DNA of 50,821 nt from Gallionella sp. (GCA_022340615.1 JAJDNO010000003.1:1-50821); one strand, 5' to 3'. Counted from the first letter of the stretch, positions 1 through 9,581 are shown. Translations and numbers: made by a program. The notes: a model not told the origin generated them from the letters alone.

Positions 1-2
1 TG

Positions 3-1100
3 CACGAACAGAAGCTGATGTCCGGCGTGGCGGTGGATGTGATATTCGACAGCGTGTCGGTGACCACCACCTACAAGGCCAAGCTGGCCGAGGTCGGGAT
101 CATCTTCTGCTCGTTCTCTGAAGCGGTGCACGACCATCCTGAACTGGTGAAACAGTATCTGGGCAGCGTGGTGCCGAGCGGCGACAATTTCTACGCGGCG
201 CTGAACTCGGCTGTGTTCACCGACGGTTCGTTCTGCTTCATTCCCAAGGGCGTGAAGTGCCCGATGGACCTGTCCACCTATTTCCGGATCAATACCGAGG
301 GTTCCGGACAGTTCGAGCGCACGCTGATCGTCGCCGAAGAGGGTGCCTCGGTTTGCTACCTGGAAGGCTGTACCGCGCCGCAGTTCGATACCAACCAGCT
401 GCATGCGGCGGTGGTCGAGCTGGTCGCGCTGGACAATGCCGACATCAAGTATTCGACGGTGCAGAACTGGTATGCCGGCGATGAGAACGGCAAGGGTGGC
501 ATCTACAATTTCGTCACCAAGCGCGGGCTGTGCAAGGGCGTCAATTCGAAGATCTCCTGGACCCAGGTCGAGACCGGTTCCGCGATCACCTGGAAATATC
601 CGAGCTGCGTGCTGCTGGGCGACAATTCGAGCGGAGAATTCTATTCGGTCGCACTGACCAACCACCTGCAGCAGGCCGATACCGGCACAAAGATGATCCA
701 CCTGGGCAAGAACACCCGCAGCAAGATCATCTCGAAGGGCATCTCTGCCGGGCGTTCGAGCAACAGCTACCGAGGCCAGGTCAAGGTCGGCAGCCGCGCG
801 ACCGGTGCGCGGAATTATTCGCAATGCGACTCGATGCTGATCGGCGACCGCTGCGAGGCGAGCACGTTCCCGACCATCGATGTGCAGAACACCACCGCGC
901 AGGTCGAGCACGAGGCGTCGACCTCGAAGATCGGCGAAGACCAGATGTTCTTTTTCGCGCAGCGCGGCATCGATTCGGAAGAAGCGATTTCGATGATCAT
1001 CAACGGATTTTGCAAGGATGTGTTCGTACATCTGCCGATGGAATTTGCGGTCGAGGCAACCAAGCTGCTCGGCCTGAAACTTGAAGGGAGCGTAGGATGA
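3..1100 (+). CDS. sufB: Fe-S cluster assembly scaffold SufB (5' partial)
   Basis: SufB forms the SufBC2D complex that builds [Fe-S] clusters in the cytoplasm. The reading frame is open from nucleotide 3, so the first visible ATG at 18 is internal and roughly the first quarter of the protein lies outside the window; 365 residues remain against about 480 for the family. The whole beta-helix core is visible, with family blocks such as [55 protein letters not shown] and [12 protein letters not shown]. The conserved cysteine of the cluster-forming interface with SufD is present in GDRCEAST (codon at 852), and the conserved AQVEHEA(S/T)TSKI block follows. The end overlaps sufC by ATGA (1097-1100), which implies translational coupling. 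Identification is certain; the missing 5' end prevents any statement about what lies upstream (for example a regulator). Confidence 0.97.
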   Translation, partial: HEQKLMSGVAVDVIFDSVSVTTTYKAKLAEVGIIFCSFSEAVHDHPELVKQYLGSVVPSGDNFYAALNSAVFTDGSFCFIPKGVKCPMDLSTYFRINTEGSGQFERTLIVAEEGASVCYLEGCTAPQFDTNQLHAAVVELVALDNADIKYSTVQNWYAGDENGKGGIYNFVTKRGLCKGVNSKISWTQVETGSAITWKYPSCVLLGDNSSGEFYSVALTNHLQQADTGTKMIHLGKNTRSKIISKGISAGRSSNSYRGQVKVGSRATGARNYSQCDSMLIGDRCEASTFPTIDVQNTTAQVEHEASTSKIGEDQMFFFAQRGIDSEEAISMIINGFCKDVFVHLPMEFAVEATKLLGLKLEGSVG

Positions 1101-1867
1101 TCAAGGAAGGAAGCAAGACATTGCTGGAGGTGAAGAATCTTCACGCGGCAGTGGAAGGTGTCGAGATACTCAAGGGTGTCGATCTGACGGTGCGTGCCGG
1201 CGAAGTGCACGCGATCATGGGCATCAACGGCTCGGGCAAGAGCACATTTTCCAAAGTGCTTGCCGGCCACCCCGACTATACAGTTACCGGCGGCACGGCA
1301 ACCTTCGAAGGCAAGGACCTGTTCTCGCTGGAGCCGGAAGAGCGCGCCAGGGCCGGGCTCTTCCTTGCCTTCCAGTACCCGGTCGAAATTCCCGGCGTGT
1401 CGAACAGCGCGTTGTTGCGTCTGGCATACAACACGCTGCAGAACGAGCGCGGTCTTGAGGAGCTCGATCCGCTCGAGTTCGAGGACCTGCTGGAGGAAAA
1501 GATCAAGGTCGTCGAGATGGATCCCCGCTTTCTCAGCCGCAGCGTGAACGAAGGCTTTTCCGGCGGCGAGAAGAAGCGCAACGAAATTCTGCAGATGGCT
1601 GTGCTTGAACCGAAGCTGGCGATACTCGACGAGACCGATTCCGGCCTCGACATCGATGCGCTGCGCATCGTTGCGAGCGGCGTGAACCAGCTGCTGACCC
1701 CCGACAATGCGGTGATCATGGTCACGCACTACCAGCGTCTGCTGAATTACATCGTGCCGGACTACGTTCATGTGATGAGCGGCGGGCGCATCGTCAAGAC
1801 CGGCGGCAAGGAACTTGCGCTGGAGCTTGAGGCGCGCGGCTACGACTGGCTCAAGGCGGCTGCATGA
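1097..1867 (+). CDS. sufC: Fe-S assembly ATPase SufC
   Basis: SufC is the ABC-type ATPase of the SufBC2D scaffold; ATP hydrolysis drives the conformational change that exposes the cluster-building site. The 256-residue protein has Walker [10 protein letters not shown] at residues 42-50, the family-specific signature [10 protein letters not shown], Walker [17 protein letters not shown] and the switch histidine in VTHYQRLL. Length is normal for SufC (about 250). The start ATG overlaps the sufB stop (ATGA), and the stop overlaps the sufD start in the same way, so B, C and D are probably made in coupled amounts. No membrane segments are present, as expected for the cytosolic SufC rather than a transporter ATPase. 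Confidence 0.98.
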   Translation: MIKEGSKTLLEVKNLHAAVEGVEILKGVDLTVRAGEVHAIMGINGSGKSTFSKVLAGHPDYTVTGGTATFEGKDLFSLEPEERARAGLFLAFQYPVEIPGVSNSALLRLAYNTLQNERGLEELDPLEFEDLLEEKIKVVEMDPRFLSRSVNEGFSGGEKKRNEILQMAVLEPKLAILDETDSGLDIDALRIVASGVNQLLTPDNAVIMVTHYQRLLNYIVPDYVHVMSGGRIVKTGGKELALELEARGYDWLKAAA

Positions 1868-3162
1868 CCATGACGAAAGAACAATGCTTCGAGCAATTGC
1901 TGCTCGGCAAAACCATCAAATCGGAAAGCTGGCTGGCGCCGATCCGCGACAAGGCGGGAGAGCGTGCCCAGGCACTGAACTTTCCCACCGCGCGACATGA
2001 CGACTGGCGGCTCACCGATCTGTCGCCGCTGTTCCAGCACGATTTTCATCCGGTTGATTCCTATGCGTCACTGTCCCCGGCCGACATCGATGCCTTGCTG
2101 ATCCCGGGTTCGATACGTCTGGTCTTCGTTGACGGCAGTTTTGCGTCATCGCTTTCCGACCTGAAGCCGGCGGGTGCCGGTGTGACGGTGTCGTCCCTGG
2201 TCGAGCGCTCCGGCGATGCGCAGGTCGAGGCCAATTTTGCGCGGCTTGCAGACTTCGAGCAGGACACCTTTGCGGCATTGAATACCCGTTTTTTCGAAGA
2301 TGGCGCATTCGTTCATGTAACCAGCGAGACGGCCGTGCCGATCCATATTCTGAATGTCGCGACAAAGCGCGAAACGCCATCCGCGATCTATCCCAGGTGC
2401 CTGATCGTGATGGCGGCGAACAGCCTCGCAACCGTGATCGAGGACTTTGCAGGCCAGAACGACGGCATCAATTTTTCGAGTGCGGTCACCGAGGTCGTGC
2501 TCGGTGAGGACGCGCAACTCCATCACGTGCGGGTGCAGCGCGAGGAAAAGAGTGCTTTCCATATCGGGCACTGCGCGGTCGAAGCGGCCAGCGGCAGCGT
2601 CTATACTTCGACTTCGCTCGCATTCGGCGCACGCGTGTCGCGCCATGATCTGCATGTCACGCTGCGCGGCGAGGGCGCCGAGGCGACGCTGAACGGGCTG
2701 GCCCTGATCGGCGGCCGCCAGATCGCCGACACGCATACCCGGATAGACCATGCATCACCGCGCTGCATCAGCCGCCAGTTGCACAAGTGCATTGCCGACG
2801 GTGCGGCCCATGCGATCTTCAGCGGCAAGATCATGGTGCGCGAAGGCGCATCGGGCACCGACTCGGCGCAAAGCAGCCGCAACCTGCTGCTGTCCGGCAA
2901 GGCGCATATCGACACCCAGCCGCAGCTCGAGATTTTCAACGACGACGTGAGCTGCAAGCACGGTGCGACGATAGGCCAGATCGATGCCGATGCGCTGTTC
3001 TTCCTGAAGAGCCGCGGGTTCAGCGAAGAACAGGCGAGAAATCTGCTCACCCATGCTTTCGCGGCCGAAATCATCGACAGGATTCCGGTGCCGTCACTGG
3101 TCGAGTCGCTGGACCGCACGATCCTCGAGCGCGTAAATGGTGCGGACGGAGCAGGCAAATGA
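1864..3162 (+). CDS. sufD: Fe-S cluster assembly protein SufD
   Basis: SufD is the SufB paralogue that completes the SufBC2D scaffold and takes part in iron acquisition. The 432-residue protein is poorly conserved in its N-terminal half, as is usual, and has the diagnostic C-terminal beta-helix block: [35 protein letters not shown] and [16 protein letters not shown], containing the conserved histidine of the SufB-SufD interface. The end LDRTILERV is also typical. The start at 1864 overlaps the sufC stop; an alternative ATG lies two codons downstream at 1870. The stop overlaps the sufS start (ATGA at 3159-3162). Confidence 0.96.
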   Translation: MTMTKEQCFEQLLLGKTIKSESWLAPIRDKAGERAQALNFPTARHDDWRLTDLSPLFQHDFHPVDSYASLSPADIDALLIPGSIRLVFVDGSFASSLSDLKPAGAGVTVSSLVERSGDAQVEANFARLADFEQDTFAALNTRFFEDGAFVHVTSETAVPIHILNVATKRETPSAIYPRCLIVMAANSLATVIEDFAGQNDGINFSSAVTEVVLGEDAQLHHVRVQREEKSAFHIGHCAVEAASGSVYTSTSLAFGARVSRHDLHVTLRGEGAEATLNGLALIGGRQIADTHTRIDHASPRCISRQLHKCIADGAAHAIFSGKIMVREGASGTDSAQSSRNLLLSGKAHIDTQPQLEIFNDDVSCKHGATIGQIDADALFFLKSRGFSEEQARNLLTHAFAAEIIDRIPVPSLVESLDRTILERVNGADGAGK

Positions 3163-4424
3163 AGATGGAAAATATTTCAGCTGTGGAAACGCCAGGCGCG
3201 ATCGATCAAGCCAGGCTGGACAGGATCCGGGCCGACTTTCCGATACTCAAGCTGCAGGTTTCAGGAAAACCGCTGGTTTATCTGGACAACGCGGCGAGCA
3301 GCCAGATGCCGCAGCCGGTCATTGACCGCATCGTGCGCTACCAGACGGAAGAGCACTCCAACATCCACCGTGCGGTGCATTACCTGAGCGAACTGGCCAC
3401 GAAGGAATACGAGGAGGCGCGCGTCAAGGTCCAGAATTTCCTGAACGCGAAGGAATCGCGCGAGATCATCTTCACGCGCGGCACCACGGAAGCGATCAAC
3501 CTGGTGATGCACGGCTACGGACGCGCGTTCATCGGCAAGGGCGACGAGATCATCCTGTCCGGCCTGGAACACCATGCGAACATCGTTCCATGGCAGATGC
3601 TGGCAGAGGAGAAGGGTGCGGTGATCCGCGTGATCCCGATGAACGACAGCGGCGAATTGCTGATCGACGAATTCAAGGCGCTGTTCAACGAGAAGACAAA
3701 ATTCCTCGGGCTGACCCATGTGTCGAACGCGCTCGGCACGGTGAATCCGGTCAAGGAAATGGTCGCCTTCGCGCATGGCAAGGGCGTGCCGGTGCTGCTC
3801 GACGGCGCGCAGGCCGCGCCTCACCACGCGATCGACGTACAGGACCTGGATTGCGATTTTTACGCGTTTTCCGGGCACAAGATGTGCGGACCGACCGGTA
3901 TCGGCGCGCTGTACGGCAAGGCGCATTTGCTGGAGAAAATGCAGCCCTACCAGGGCGGCGGCGACATGATCCTGTCGGTGACCTTCGAGAAAACCACCTA
4001 CAACGTGATCCCGGGAAAATTCGAGGCGGGCACACCGCCGATCATGGCGGCGATCGTGCTCGGTGCCGCGATCGATTATCTGACCGGAATCGGACTGGCC
4101 AATATCGAGGCATACGAGCATGAACTGCTCGAATATGCGACAGAAAAAGTCTCGGCAATTCCCGGTGTCAGGATCATCGGCACGGCAAAGAACAAGGCTG
4201 CCGTGCTGTCATTCGAGATCGATGGCGTGCACCCGCACGACGTCGGCACGCTGCTCAACGCCGATGGCATCGCGATCCGCACCGGCCACCATTGCGCGCA
4301 GCCGGTGATGGACCGTTTCCATGTTCCGGCCACCGCACGCGCTTCATTCGCGTTCTATAACACGAAGGAAGAGATCGACAAGCTGGTTGCCGGCATTCTG
4401 AAGGTGCAGGAGATGTTTGCATGA
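3159..4424 (+). CDS. sufS: Cysteine desulfurase SufS
   Basis: SufS is a PLP-dependent group II cysteine desulfurase that takes sulfur from L-cysteine as an enzyme persulfide for the SUF machinery. The open frame extends far upstream into sufD, but the start is placed at the ATG at 3159 because it overlaps the sufD stop and gives the normal N-terminus; this yields 421 residues. The PLP lysine is in FSGHKMCGPTGIG (about Lys241) and the persulfide cysteine in RTGHHCAQP (about Cys379). LDNAASSQMP near residue 50, the TEAINLV block and THVSNALGTVNP are typical. The stop overlaps sufU (ATGA at 4421-4424), and the neighbouring SufU is the likely sulfur acceptor. Confidence 0.97.
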   Translation: MKMENISAVETPGAIDQARLDRIRADFPILKLQVSGKPLVYLDNAASSQMPQPVIDRIVRYQTEEHSNIHRAVHYLSELATKEYEEARVKVQNFLNAKESREIIFTRGTTEAINLVMHGYGRAFIGKGDEIILSGLEHHANIVPWQMLAEEKGAVIRVIPMNDSGELLIDEFKALFNEKTKFLGLTHVSNALGTVNPVKEMVAFAHGKGVPVLLDGAQAAPHHAIDVQDLDCDFYAFSGHKMCGPTGIGALYGKAHLLEKMQPYQGGGDMILSVTFEKTTYNVIPGKFEAGTPPIMAAIVLGAAIDYLTGIGLANIEAYEHELLEYATEKVSAIPGVRIIGTAKNKAAVLSFEIDGVHPHDVGTLLNADGIAIRTGHHCAQPVMDRFHVPATARASFAFYNTKEEIDKLVAGILKVQEMFA

Positions 4425-4909
4425 GCGACATGAAGCAGCTCTACCAGGAGGTCATCCTCGACCACAACCGCAAGCCGAGGAACTGGGGTGCAGTCGTAAA
4501 CGCGAACCGGCATGCCGACGGCCACAACCCGCTGTGCGGTGACCACATCAAGCTGTCGATGGATGTACAGGACGACAAGATCGAGAACATCGCATTCGAG
4601 GGACACGGTTGCGCGATCTGCAAGGCGTCTTCCTCGATGATGACCAGCGCGGTCAAGGGCAAGACCGTGCAGGAAGCGGATATGATGGTCGAAGAGTTCC
4701 GCGGCATGACGACCGGTACGCTCGATCCGGAAAACCAGCCAAACCACCTGGGCAAACTGAAGGTGTTTGCCGGCGTAAAGGACCTGCCGTCTCGGGTCAA
4801 ATGCGCGATCCTGCCGTGGCATACACTGCACGCGGCGTTGCATTCCGAACAATCGGCCTCCACCGAAGGTAGTAACGATCCCGTTCCGGATTCGGGGACG
4901 GTTGCATAA
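4421..4909 (+). CDS. sufU: SufU-type sulfurtransferase / IscU-like protein
   Basis: The protein belongs to the IscU/SufU fold family. In Gram-positive SUF systems SufU is a zinc protein that accepts sulfur from SufS. The 162 residues carry the three conserved cysteine sites: NPLCGDH, GHGCAICKASSSMM and RVKCAILPWHTL. The GCAICKAS form and the insertion before RVKC fit SufU better than IscU. After about residue 140 there is a low-complexity tail (Ser/Thr/Pro rich) without family counterpart. The gene overlaps sufS by 4 bases, which supports SufS as partner. Presence of SufU instead of SufE is notable in a proteobacterial SUF operon. Whether it binds zinc or an Fe-S cluster cannot be read from the sequence. 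Confidence 0.93.
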   Translation: MSDMKQLYQEVILDHNRKPRNWGAVVNANRHADGHNPLCGDHIKLSMDVQDDKIENIAFEGHGCAICKASSSMMTSAVKGKTVQEADMMVEEFRGMTTGTLDPENQPNHLGKLKVFAGVKDLPSRVKCAILPWHTLHAALHSEQSASTEGSNDPVPDSGTVA

Positions 4910-4943
4910 CCCGGATAACCGAGAGAAAGACAGTAGATAGACT

Positions 4944-5480
4944 ATGCCAAAAATAGCCGACATCGAAGACACACCGAACCCCAATGCAGTCAAGTTCATC
5001 CTGAAGGAAAGACTGACCTGGGGCACGGCACGTTCGTTCGGCAGCGCCGAGGCGGCTGCAGACGATCCGCTGGCCTGCGCATTGTTTGCAATCCCGCATG
5101 TCACCAATGTGTATTACATGGACAAGTGGATCACCGTCACCCAGGACGGCGAGGCGGACTGGCCGAAACTGGTGCGTGATATCGCGATGCCGATAAGGGA
5201 AGCCGAGGCGGCCGAGAAACCGGAACATGAAGCGGTTGCGAGTTTTGATGACGATGATCCAAGACTCGCCGCGATCCGGAAATTGCTGGACGAGCAAGTC
5301 AGGCCTGCACTGGTATCGGACGGCGGAGATCTGCAGATCGTCGGGCTGGACGGCAATGTGCTGTCCATCCGCTATTACGGCGCATGCGGAAGCTGCCCGA
5401 GTTCGCTTGCCGGCACACTCTCCGCGATCGGCAACCTGGCGAGAACCATAGAACCTGATATCGAGGTCCAGGTTGTATGA
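4944..5480 (+). CDS. Nfu-type Fe-S cluster carrier (Nfu_N plus NifU C-terminal domain)
   Basis: The protein should receive Fe-S clusters from the SUF scaffold and deliver them to client proteins. The 178 residues hold an Nfu N-terminal domain (about 5-90: DIEDTPNPNAVKFIL, VTNVYYMDKWITVT) and a NifU C-terminal domain (about 105-178: VRPALVSDGGDLQIVGLDG, YYGACGSCPSS). The CGSC motif supplies the two cysteines that hold the cluster between two subunits. It lies 34 bases after sufU and 13 bases before the Rieske gene on the same strand, so it is probably co-transcribed. The domain order matches mitochondrial NFU1 and many bacterial Nfu proteins. Confidence 0.93.
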   Translation: MPKIADIEDTPNPNAVKFILKERLTWGTARSFGSAEAAADDPLACALFAIPHVTNVYYMDKWITVTQDGEADWPKLVRDIAMPIREAEAAEKPEHEAVASFDDDDPRLAAIRKLLDEQVRPALVSDGGDLQIVGLDGNVLSIRYYGACGSCPSSLAGTLSAIGNLARTIEPDIEVQVV

Positions 5481-5493
5481 ATAGAGGTGTGGT

Positions 5494-5814
5494 ATGAGCG
5501 GGTGGGTGGATGTCGCGAGAGCGGATCAAATCTCCGCCGGGAAGCCTGTGCATGTTGAAGTGGACGGGACCGGCATCGCGGTGTTCAAGCTTGACCAGAC
5601 GTTCTATGCGATCGAGGATGTATGCACCCATGACGGCGGAAAACTGACCGGCGGCTGCGTCGAAAATGACGAAATCATCTGCCCGCGCCACGGTGCGAGA
5701 TTCTCGATCAGGACAGGCGAAGCCTTGACGGCACCGGCCTATGAGCCGACCGCGACATTCCCGGTCAGGATCGAAAACGGCATGGTCCAGGTCAGGGACG
5801 ATCGCTGGGATTGA
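5494..5814 (+). CDS. Rieske [2Fe-2S] ferredoxin
   Basis: This is a small soluble Rieske protein of 106 residues. Its two cluster-binding loops are C-T-H-D-G-G and C-P-R-H-G-A-R-F, giving the Cys-X-His ... Cys-X2-His pattern of Rieske centres. There is no signal peptide or membrane segment, so it acts in the cytoplasm. Similar proteins are annotated as ferredoxin subunits of non-haem oxygenases, but no oxygenase gene is near. It is the last gene of the SUF operon (13 bases after the Nfu gene), which suggests an electron-transfer role in cluster assembly; that is inference from position. Confidence 0.92.
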   Translation: MSGWVDVARADQISAGKPVHVEVDGTGIAVFKLDQTFYAIEDVCTHDGGKLTGGCVENDEIICPRHGARFSIRTGEALTAPAYEPTATFPVRIENGMVQVRDDRWD

Positions 5815-5893
5815 TGATTGTCAGTCGCGTACCTGCGGCTCGGGTTTGAACCGTATATTCCATGCGTATTTCAGCATTTCCGGCATGAATGAT

Positions 5894-5924
5894 TTGTCAG
5901 TAGTGATACCCGCTCTGCTATAAT
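5894..5924 (+). promoter_or_regulatory. Promoter of tRNA-Pro
   Basis: A -35 TTGTCA (5894-5899) and a perfect -10 TATAAT (5919-5924) are separated by 19 bases. The stretch between the -10 box and the tRNA is the GC-rich CCGCGCC, a discriminator typical of stringently controlled stable-RNA promoters. The 19-base spacer is longer than ideal, so the -35 assignment is less sure than the -10. Confidence 0.75.
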
Positions 5925-5931
5925 CCGCGCC

Positions 5932-6010
<79 letters not shown>

Positions 6011-6396
6011 ATTCGGTCAATCCTCCCGCGCAATCGTCGAGTATGAATCCCGGTTAACTTGCCAGGCAGGCTGACATTCCGTTACGGTTGCCAAAATTAA
6101 AATTCGTTGATTGTTTTCGTTTTGCGTTTCATTCCAATGGCCGATCATTTCCCGTCTTTCTCAGCTTCAAACATCCAGCGTAATATCGTGATCGCTGTCT
6201 GTTTCGGCACCTTTTCTGAATGGTAGAATTCCCCGGGATTCGCCACGCTGGCTATATATATGGGCGCGCGGCTGTTCCCCGGAAATATCGGTCCATGTTG
6301 CTTGCGCTGCCCGCGCCATTAATCGCGGCTCATCACCATTCATTCGCGGCTTATGGCACAATCGCATCGATCATCCATGTCCATCCCTGATTTTCT
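6011..6396. other. Intergenic region between tRNA-Pro and surE
   Basis: No credible gene was found in these 386 bases. Two near-identical direct repeats of about 18 bases, each containing ATTCGCGGCT or AATCGCGGCT followed by TAT/CAT, occur around 6317-6356, just ahead of surE. A -10-like TAGAAT lies near 6224. Any surE promoter is probably here, but no convincing box pair can be named. Confidence 0.5.
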
Positions 6397-7143
6397 ATGC
6401 GTATCCTGATCAGCAATGACGACGGCTATTTTTCGCCAGGCCTGGCCAGCCTTTCCGAACATCTGGAGAAGATTGCCGACGTCGTGGTGGTTGCTCCCGA
6501 ACGCGACCGCAGCGGCGCCAGCAATTCGCTCACCCTGGACCGCCCACTCAAGTTGCGGCGCGCCGCGAACGGCTTTTATTACGTCAACGGAACACCGACC
6601 GACTGCGTACATCTTGCGGTTACCGGCATGCTTGACCACCAGCCCGACATGGTGGTTTCCGGCATCAATGCCGGCGCAAATATGGGCGACGACACGATAT
6701 ATTCCGGGACAGTCGCGGCGGCAATGGAAGGATTTCTGCTCGGCATTCCGTCGATAGCGGTTTCACTGGTAGGCAAGGAATTCGCTCACTACGAATCGGC
6801 AGCCAGAATCGCAGCCGAACTGGTGCAACGCTTTGCCAGGCAGACGCACAGCCATCCCTGGCTGCTCAATGTCAATGTGCCGGATGTGCCTTACGACCAG
6901 TTGCAGGGGATAGATGTAACCCGGCTGGGCAAGCGGCATAAGGCCGAGCCGGTGGTCAAGGCCAGCAATCCGCACGGTGAAGCCGTGTATTGGGTCGGTG
7001 CGGCAGGCAAGGCTCAGGATGCGGGAGAGGGCACGGATTTCAAGGCGGTTGCACAACAGCACGTTTCCCTGACTCCGCTGCAGATCGATCTTACCCAGTA
7101 CAGCCAGATTGATGCAGTGCGCGGTTGGCTGGCAACAGATTAG
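6397..7143 (+). CDS. surE: 5'/3'-nucleotidase SurE
   Basis: SurE is a metal-dependent nucleotidase that removes phosphate from nucleoside monophosphates and is linked to survival in stationary phase. The 248-residue protein opens with [11 protein letters not shown], whose Asp-Asp pair binds the metal. It continues with [27 protein letters not shown] and the [25 protein letters not shown] block that completes the active site. Length matches E. coli SurE (253). It is followed by pcm and an nlpD-like gene, the classic surE-pcm-nlpD order. No strong Shine-Dalgarno is visible before the ATG. Confidence 0.97.
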   Translation: MRILISNDDGYFSPGLASLSEHLEKIADVVVVAPERDRSGASNSLTLDRPLKLRRAANGFYYVNGTPTDCVHLAVTGMLDHQPDMVVSGINAGANMGDDTIYSGTVAAAMEGFLLGIPSIAVSLVGKEFAHYESAARIAAELVQRFARQTHSHPWLLNVNVPDVPYDQLQGIDVTRLGKRHKAEPVVKASNPHGEAVYWVGAAGKAQDAGEGTDFKAVAQQHVSLTPLQIDLTQYSQIDAVRGWLATD

Positions 7144-7157
7144 ATGAACGGGCTCAA

Positions 7158-7829
7158 ATGAATAACAGTCTCAGCGGCATCGGCATGACCTCTCAGCGCA
7201 CCCGCGCTCGCCTGGTCGAGCGGCTGCGCGAACAGGGTGTCAGGGATGAAGTCGTGCTTGCGGCGATGTTCGAAGTGCCGCGCCACCTGTTCGTCGATGA
7301 AGCGCTTGGGAGCCGCGCCTATGATGACGTGTCGTTGCCGATCAACTACAACCAGACCATTTCCCGCCCCTATATCGTGGCGCGCATGATCGAAGTGCTG
7401 CGCGCCGGCGGTGACGGACAGGATCGCCCGCTCGGCCGCGTGCTGGAAATCGGTACCGGCTGCGGTTATCAGGCGGCGGTGCTGGCACAGGTGGCGCGCG
7501 AGGTCTACACCGTGGAGCGCATCAAGCCGCTTTACGAGCGTGCCAGGAAACTGTTGAACGATCTGAAGATACGCAACGTCAGTGTACGGTATGCGGATGG
7601 CACCGGCGGGCTGCCGGAGGCAGGGCCGTTTGACGGCATCATCATGGCTGCCGCGGCTCCCGCATTGTCGGCGGTGCTGCGGGAGCAACTGGCGGTCGGT
7701 GGTAGAATGGTACTGCCGGTCGGATTGCAGACACAATATCTCTATCTGGTAGAACGCGATGCGAGTGGCTTCCGCGAAACCCGGCTCGAACCGGTGAAAT
7801 TCGTACCATTACTGATGGGCAAGGCATGA
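7158..7829 (+). CDS. pcm: Protein-L-isoaspartate O-methyltransferase
   Basis: Pcm methylates L-isoaspartyl residues in damaged proteins with S-adenosylmethionine, beginning their repair. From the chosen start there are 223 residues, with the SAM motif LEIGTGCGYQAAVLA, the N-terminal block VPRHLFVDEALGSRAYDD, and PINYNQTISRPYIVARM, all diagnostic. An in-frame ATG upstream at 7125 would overlap surE by 19 bases. The ATG at 7158, 14 bases after the surE stop, gives the usual N-terminus; MTSQRTRARL at 7185 is a third possibility. The stop overlaps the start of the next gene by 4 bases. Confidence 0.95.
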   Translation: MNNSLSGIGMTSQRTRARLVERLREQGVRDEVVLAAMFEVPRHLFVDEALGSRAYDDVSLPINYNQTISRPYIVARMIEVLRAGGDGQDRPLGRVLEIGTGCGYQAAVLAQVAREVYTVERIKPLYERARKLLNDLKIRNVSVRYADGTGGLPEAGPFDGIIMAAAAPALSAVLREQLAVGGRMVLPVGLQTQYLYLVERDASGFRETRLEPVKFVPLLMGKA

Positions 7830-8719
7830 TAGCAAGCAGGTTTTTTTCTATTTTTCCGGCAGCGATACTATTGGCAGGATGTGCATCCAGTGTTGATCGC
7901 CCACCGGTGTTCGAGCTTGCAGCCGCCCAGAAGAATGCCGCCCTGGCAAACAATTCCCCGCCCGAAAAGGACTGGCGGCCGAAATCCTATATCGTGCAAA
8001 AGGGCGATACGCTGTTCAGCATCGCGTTCAATTATGGCTTCGATTATCACGATCTGGCGGAAATGAACGGTATCAAGGATCCCAGCGTGATCTCGATAGG
8101 CCAGAAAATCCGACTGTTCCCGAACCGCGGCGGTGCTGCCACGGCGGTTGTCCCGGTTCCGGTAAAACCGATAAACAATCTGGTAAAGGACCAGCCCAGG
8201 GTGGTGGAATATCCATACAGCGCGTCGGCAATGGCCCGGATCGACAAGGTCCAGGAGCAGTCCGCGCCTGCTGCGACGATGGTTGCCCAGGCGCCCCAGG
8301 CGGCATCTGCGGGCAATGACAGCGACGATGTTGTCGATGTCCCGGTGCCGGGATGGAGTTTGCCCGCCACCGGGAAACTGATCGGGCAATTTTCCGAATC
8401 GGACAATCGCAAGGGCATCGATATTGCCGGAAAGCTTGGGCAGCCGGTGATGGCCAGCGCTGCCGGCAAGGTGGTGTATAGCGGCAGCGGTTTGCGCGGC
8501 TACGGCAAGCTGATCATCATCAAGCACAACAATACTTATCTCAGCGCTTACGCACATAACGAAAAGATACTGGTGAAGGAAGGCCAGAGCGTGTCGCGCG
8601 GACAAAAGATCGCCCTGATGGGCAAAACCGATGCCAGCCAGGTGGAACTGCACTTTGAAGTGAGACGTTTCGGCAAACCGGTCGATCCGGCAAAATACCT
8701 GCCGCTCGACAAATTATGA
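7826..8719 (+). CDS. nlpD: NlpD-like lipoprotein (LysM and degenerate M23/LytM domain)
   Basis: This is an envelope lipoprotein that probably activates a cell-wall amidase during daughter-cell separation. The signal peptide ends in lipobox LLAGC (Cys19). A LysM peptidoglycan-binding domain spans about 53-98 (YIVQKGDTLFSIAFNYGFD). A Pro/Gln/Ala-rich linker leads to a LytM domain at about 190-292 (GIDIAGKLGQPVMASAAGKV, SAYAHNEKILV, LHFEVRRFGKPVDP). The first metal histidine of M23 enzymes (HxGxD) is replaced (RKGID) and the HxH motif reads ELH, so the domain is probably catalytically dead, as in E. coli NlpD. It overlaps pcm by 4 bases. No rpoS follows, unlike the arrangement in many proteobacteria. 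Confidence 0.93.
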   Translation: MIASRFFSIFPAAILLAGCASSVDRPPVFELAAAQKNAALANNSPPEKDWRPKSYIVQKGDTLFSIAFNYGFDYHDLAEMNGIKDPSVISIGQKIRLFPNRGGAATAVVPVPVKPINNLVKDQPRVVEYPYSASAMARIDKVQEQSAPAATMVAQAPQAASAGNDSDDVVDVPVPGWSLPATGKLIGQFSESDNRKGIDIAGKLGQPVMASAAGKVVYSGSGLRGYGKLIIIKHNNTYLSAYAHNEKILVKEGQSVSRGQKIALMGKTDASQVELHFEVRRFGKPVDPAKYLPLDKL

Positions 8720-8726
8720 GTCCAGC

Positions 8727-9581
8727 TTGAATTCAGAAATCCTCAGCACCACTGATCATGACCGGGGCAGCGCGTCATTGCGTTATGTCTACCCGGTGGT
8801 GTCGCGTCGGGCCGGCGGTGTTTCGGTCGGCATCAATCTCAATACCAACAATGCCTGCAACTGGCGCTGCATCTACTGCCAGGTACCCGAATTGCACCGG
8901 GGCGCGGCACCAACCGCGGATCTGGCCGTTCTGGAGCGTGAATTGCACGGCTTTCTCGACGAATTGCTGCATGGCAATTTCATGCAGAGCCGCGTGCCGG
9001 AAGGTGCGCGGCGCATCAATGACATTGCACTTTCGGGCAACGGCGAACCGACAAGCTGCGCCGAATTTGTCCAGGTCATCGAACTCATAGCGCGGGTGCG
9101 CCGCGAGACCGGTCTGCCGGATGCGGTTAAAACCGTGCTGATCACCAACGGCAGTCTGATGTACCGAAAATCGGTACGGCAGGGACTGCGCGACATGGCG
9201 AAGCTCAATGGCGAGGTCTGGTTCAAGCTGGACCGCGCAAGCGAAGCGGGAATACAGCGCGTCAACGACATCCGCATCGGGATGGACAAGGTGCGCGGCA
9301 ACCTCGCCGCCGCGATCGCATGCTGCCCGACCTGGCTGCAAACCTGCTGGTTCGCGCTGGACGGCCAGGCGCCGTCGCGCCAGGATGAAGACGATTATCT
9401 GGAATTTGTCGCGGCACTGCTGCGCGACGGACACAGACCGCAGGGGGTGCTGCTGTACAGCCTGGCTCGCCCTTCGCTGCAGCCCGAAGCGCCGCGCCTG
9501 TCCGCGCTGACCGAGGCGCAGCTGCAGGGTTTCGCAGACCGAATCGCCGGACTTGGCCTTCAGGTCAAGGTCAGTCCCTGA
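8727..9581 (+). CDS. Radical SAM protein
   Basis: The 284-residue protein has the radical SAM cluster motif CNWRCIYC (Cys-X3-Cys-X2-Cys) at about residues 47-54, within GINLNTNNACNWRC. It continues with ALSGNGEPTSC (the GGE-like SAM-binding stretch) and VLITNGSLM. This pattern resembles COG0731-type Fe-S oxidoreductases related to wyosine-forming enzymes; the substrate is unknown. The only start consistent with the frame is TTG at 8727, because no in-frame ATG exists before the cluster motif. It begins 7 bases after the nlpD stop, so co-transcription is likely. Confidence 0.85.
   Translation: MNSEILSTTDHDRGSASLRYVYPVVSRRAGGVSVGINLNTNNACNWRCIYCQVPELHRGAAPTADLAVLERELHGFLDELLHGNFMQSRVPEGARRINDIALSGNGEPTSCAEFVQVIELIARVRRETGLPDAVKTVLITNGSLMYRKSVRQGLRDMAKLNGEVWFKLDRASEAGIQRVNDIRIGMDKVRGNLAAAIACCPTWLQTCWFALDGQAPSRQDEDDYLEFVAALLRDGHRPQGVLLYSLARPSLQPEAPRLSALTEAQLQGFADRIAGLGLQVKVSP

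Noticed and set aside
815-1771. Long antisense ORF (318 codons) opposite sufB/sufC
   Set aside because: It is a shadow of two certain genes, has no ribosome binding site and reads as low-complexity antisense protein. High GC content favours such open antisense frames.
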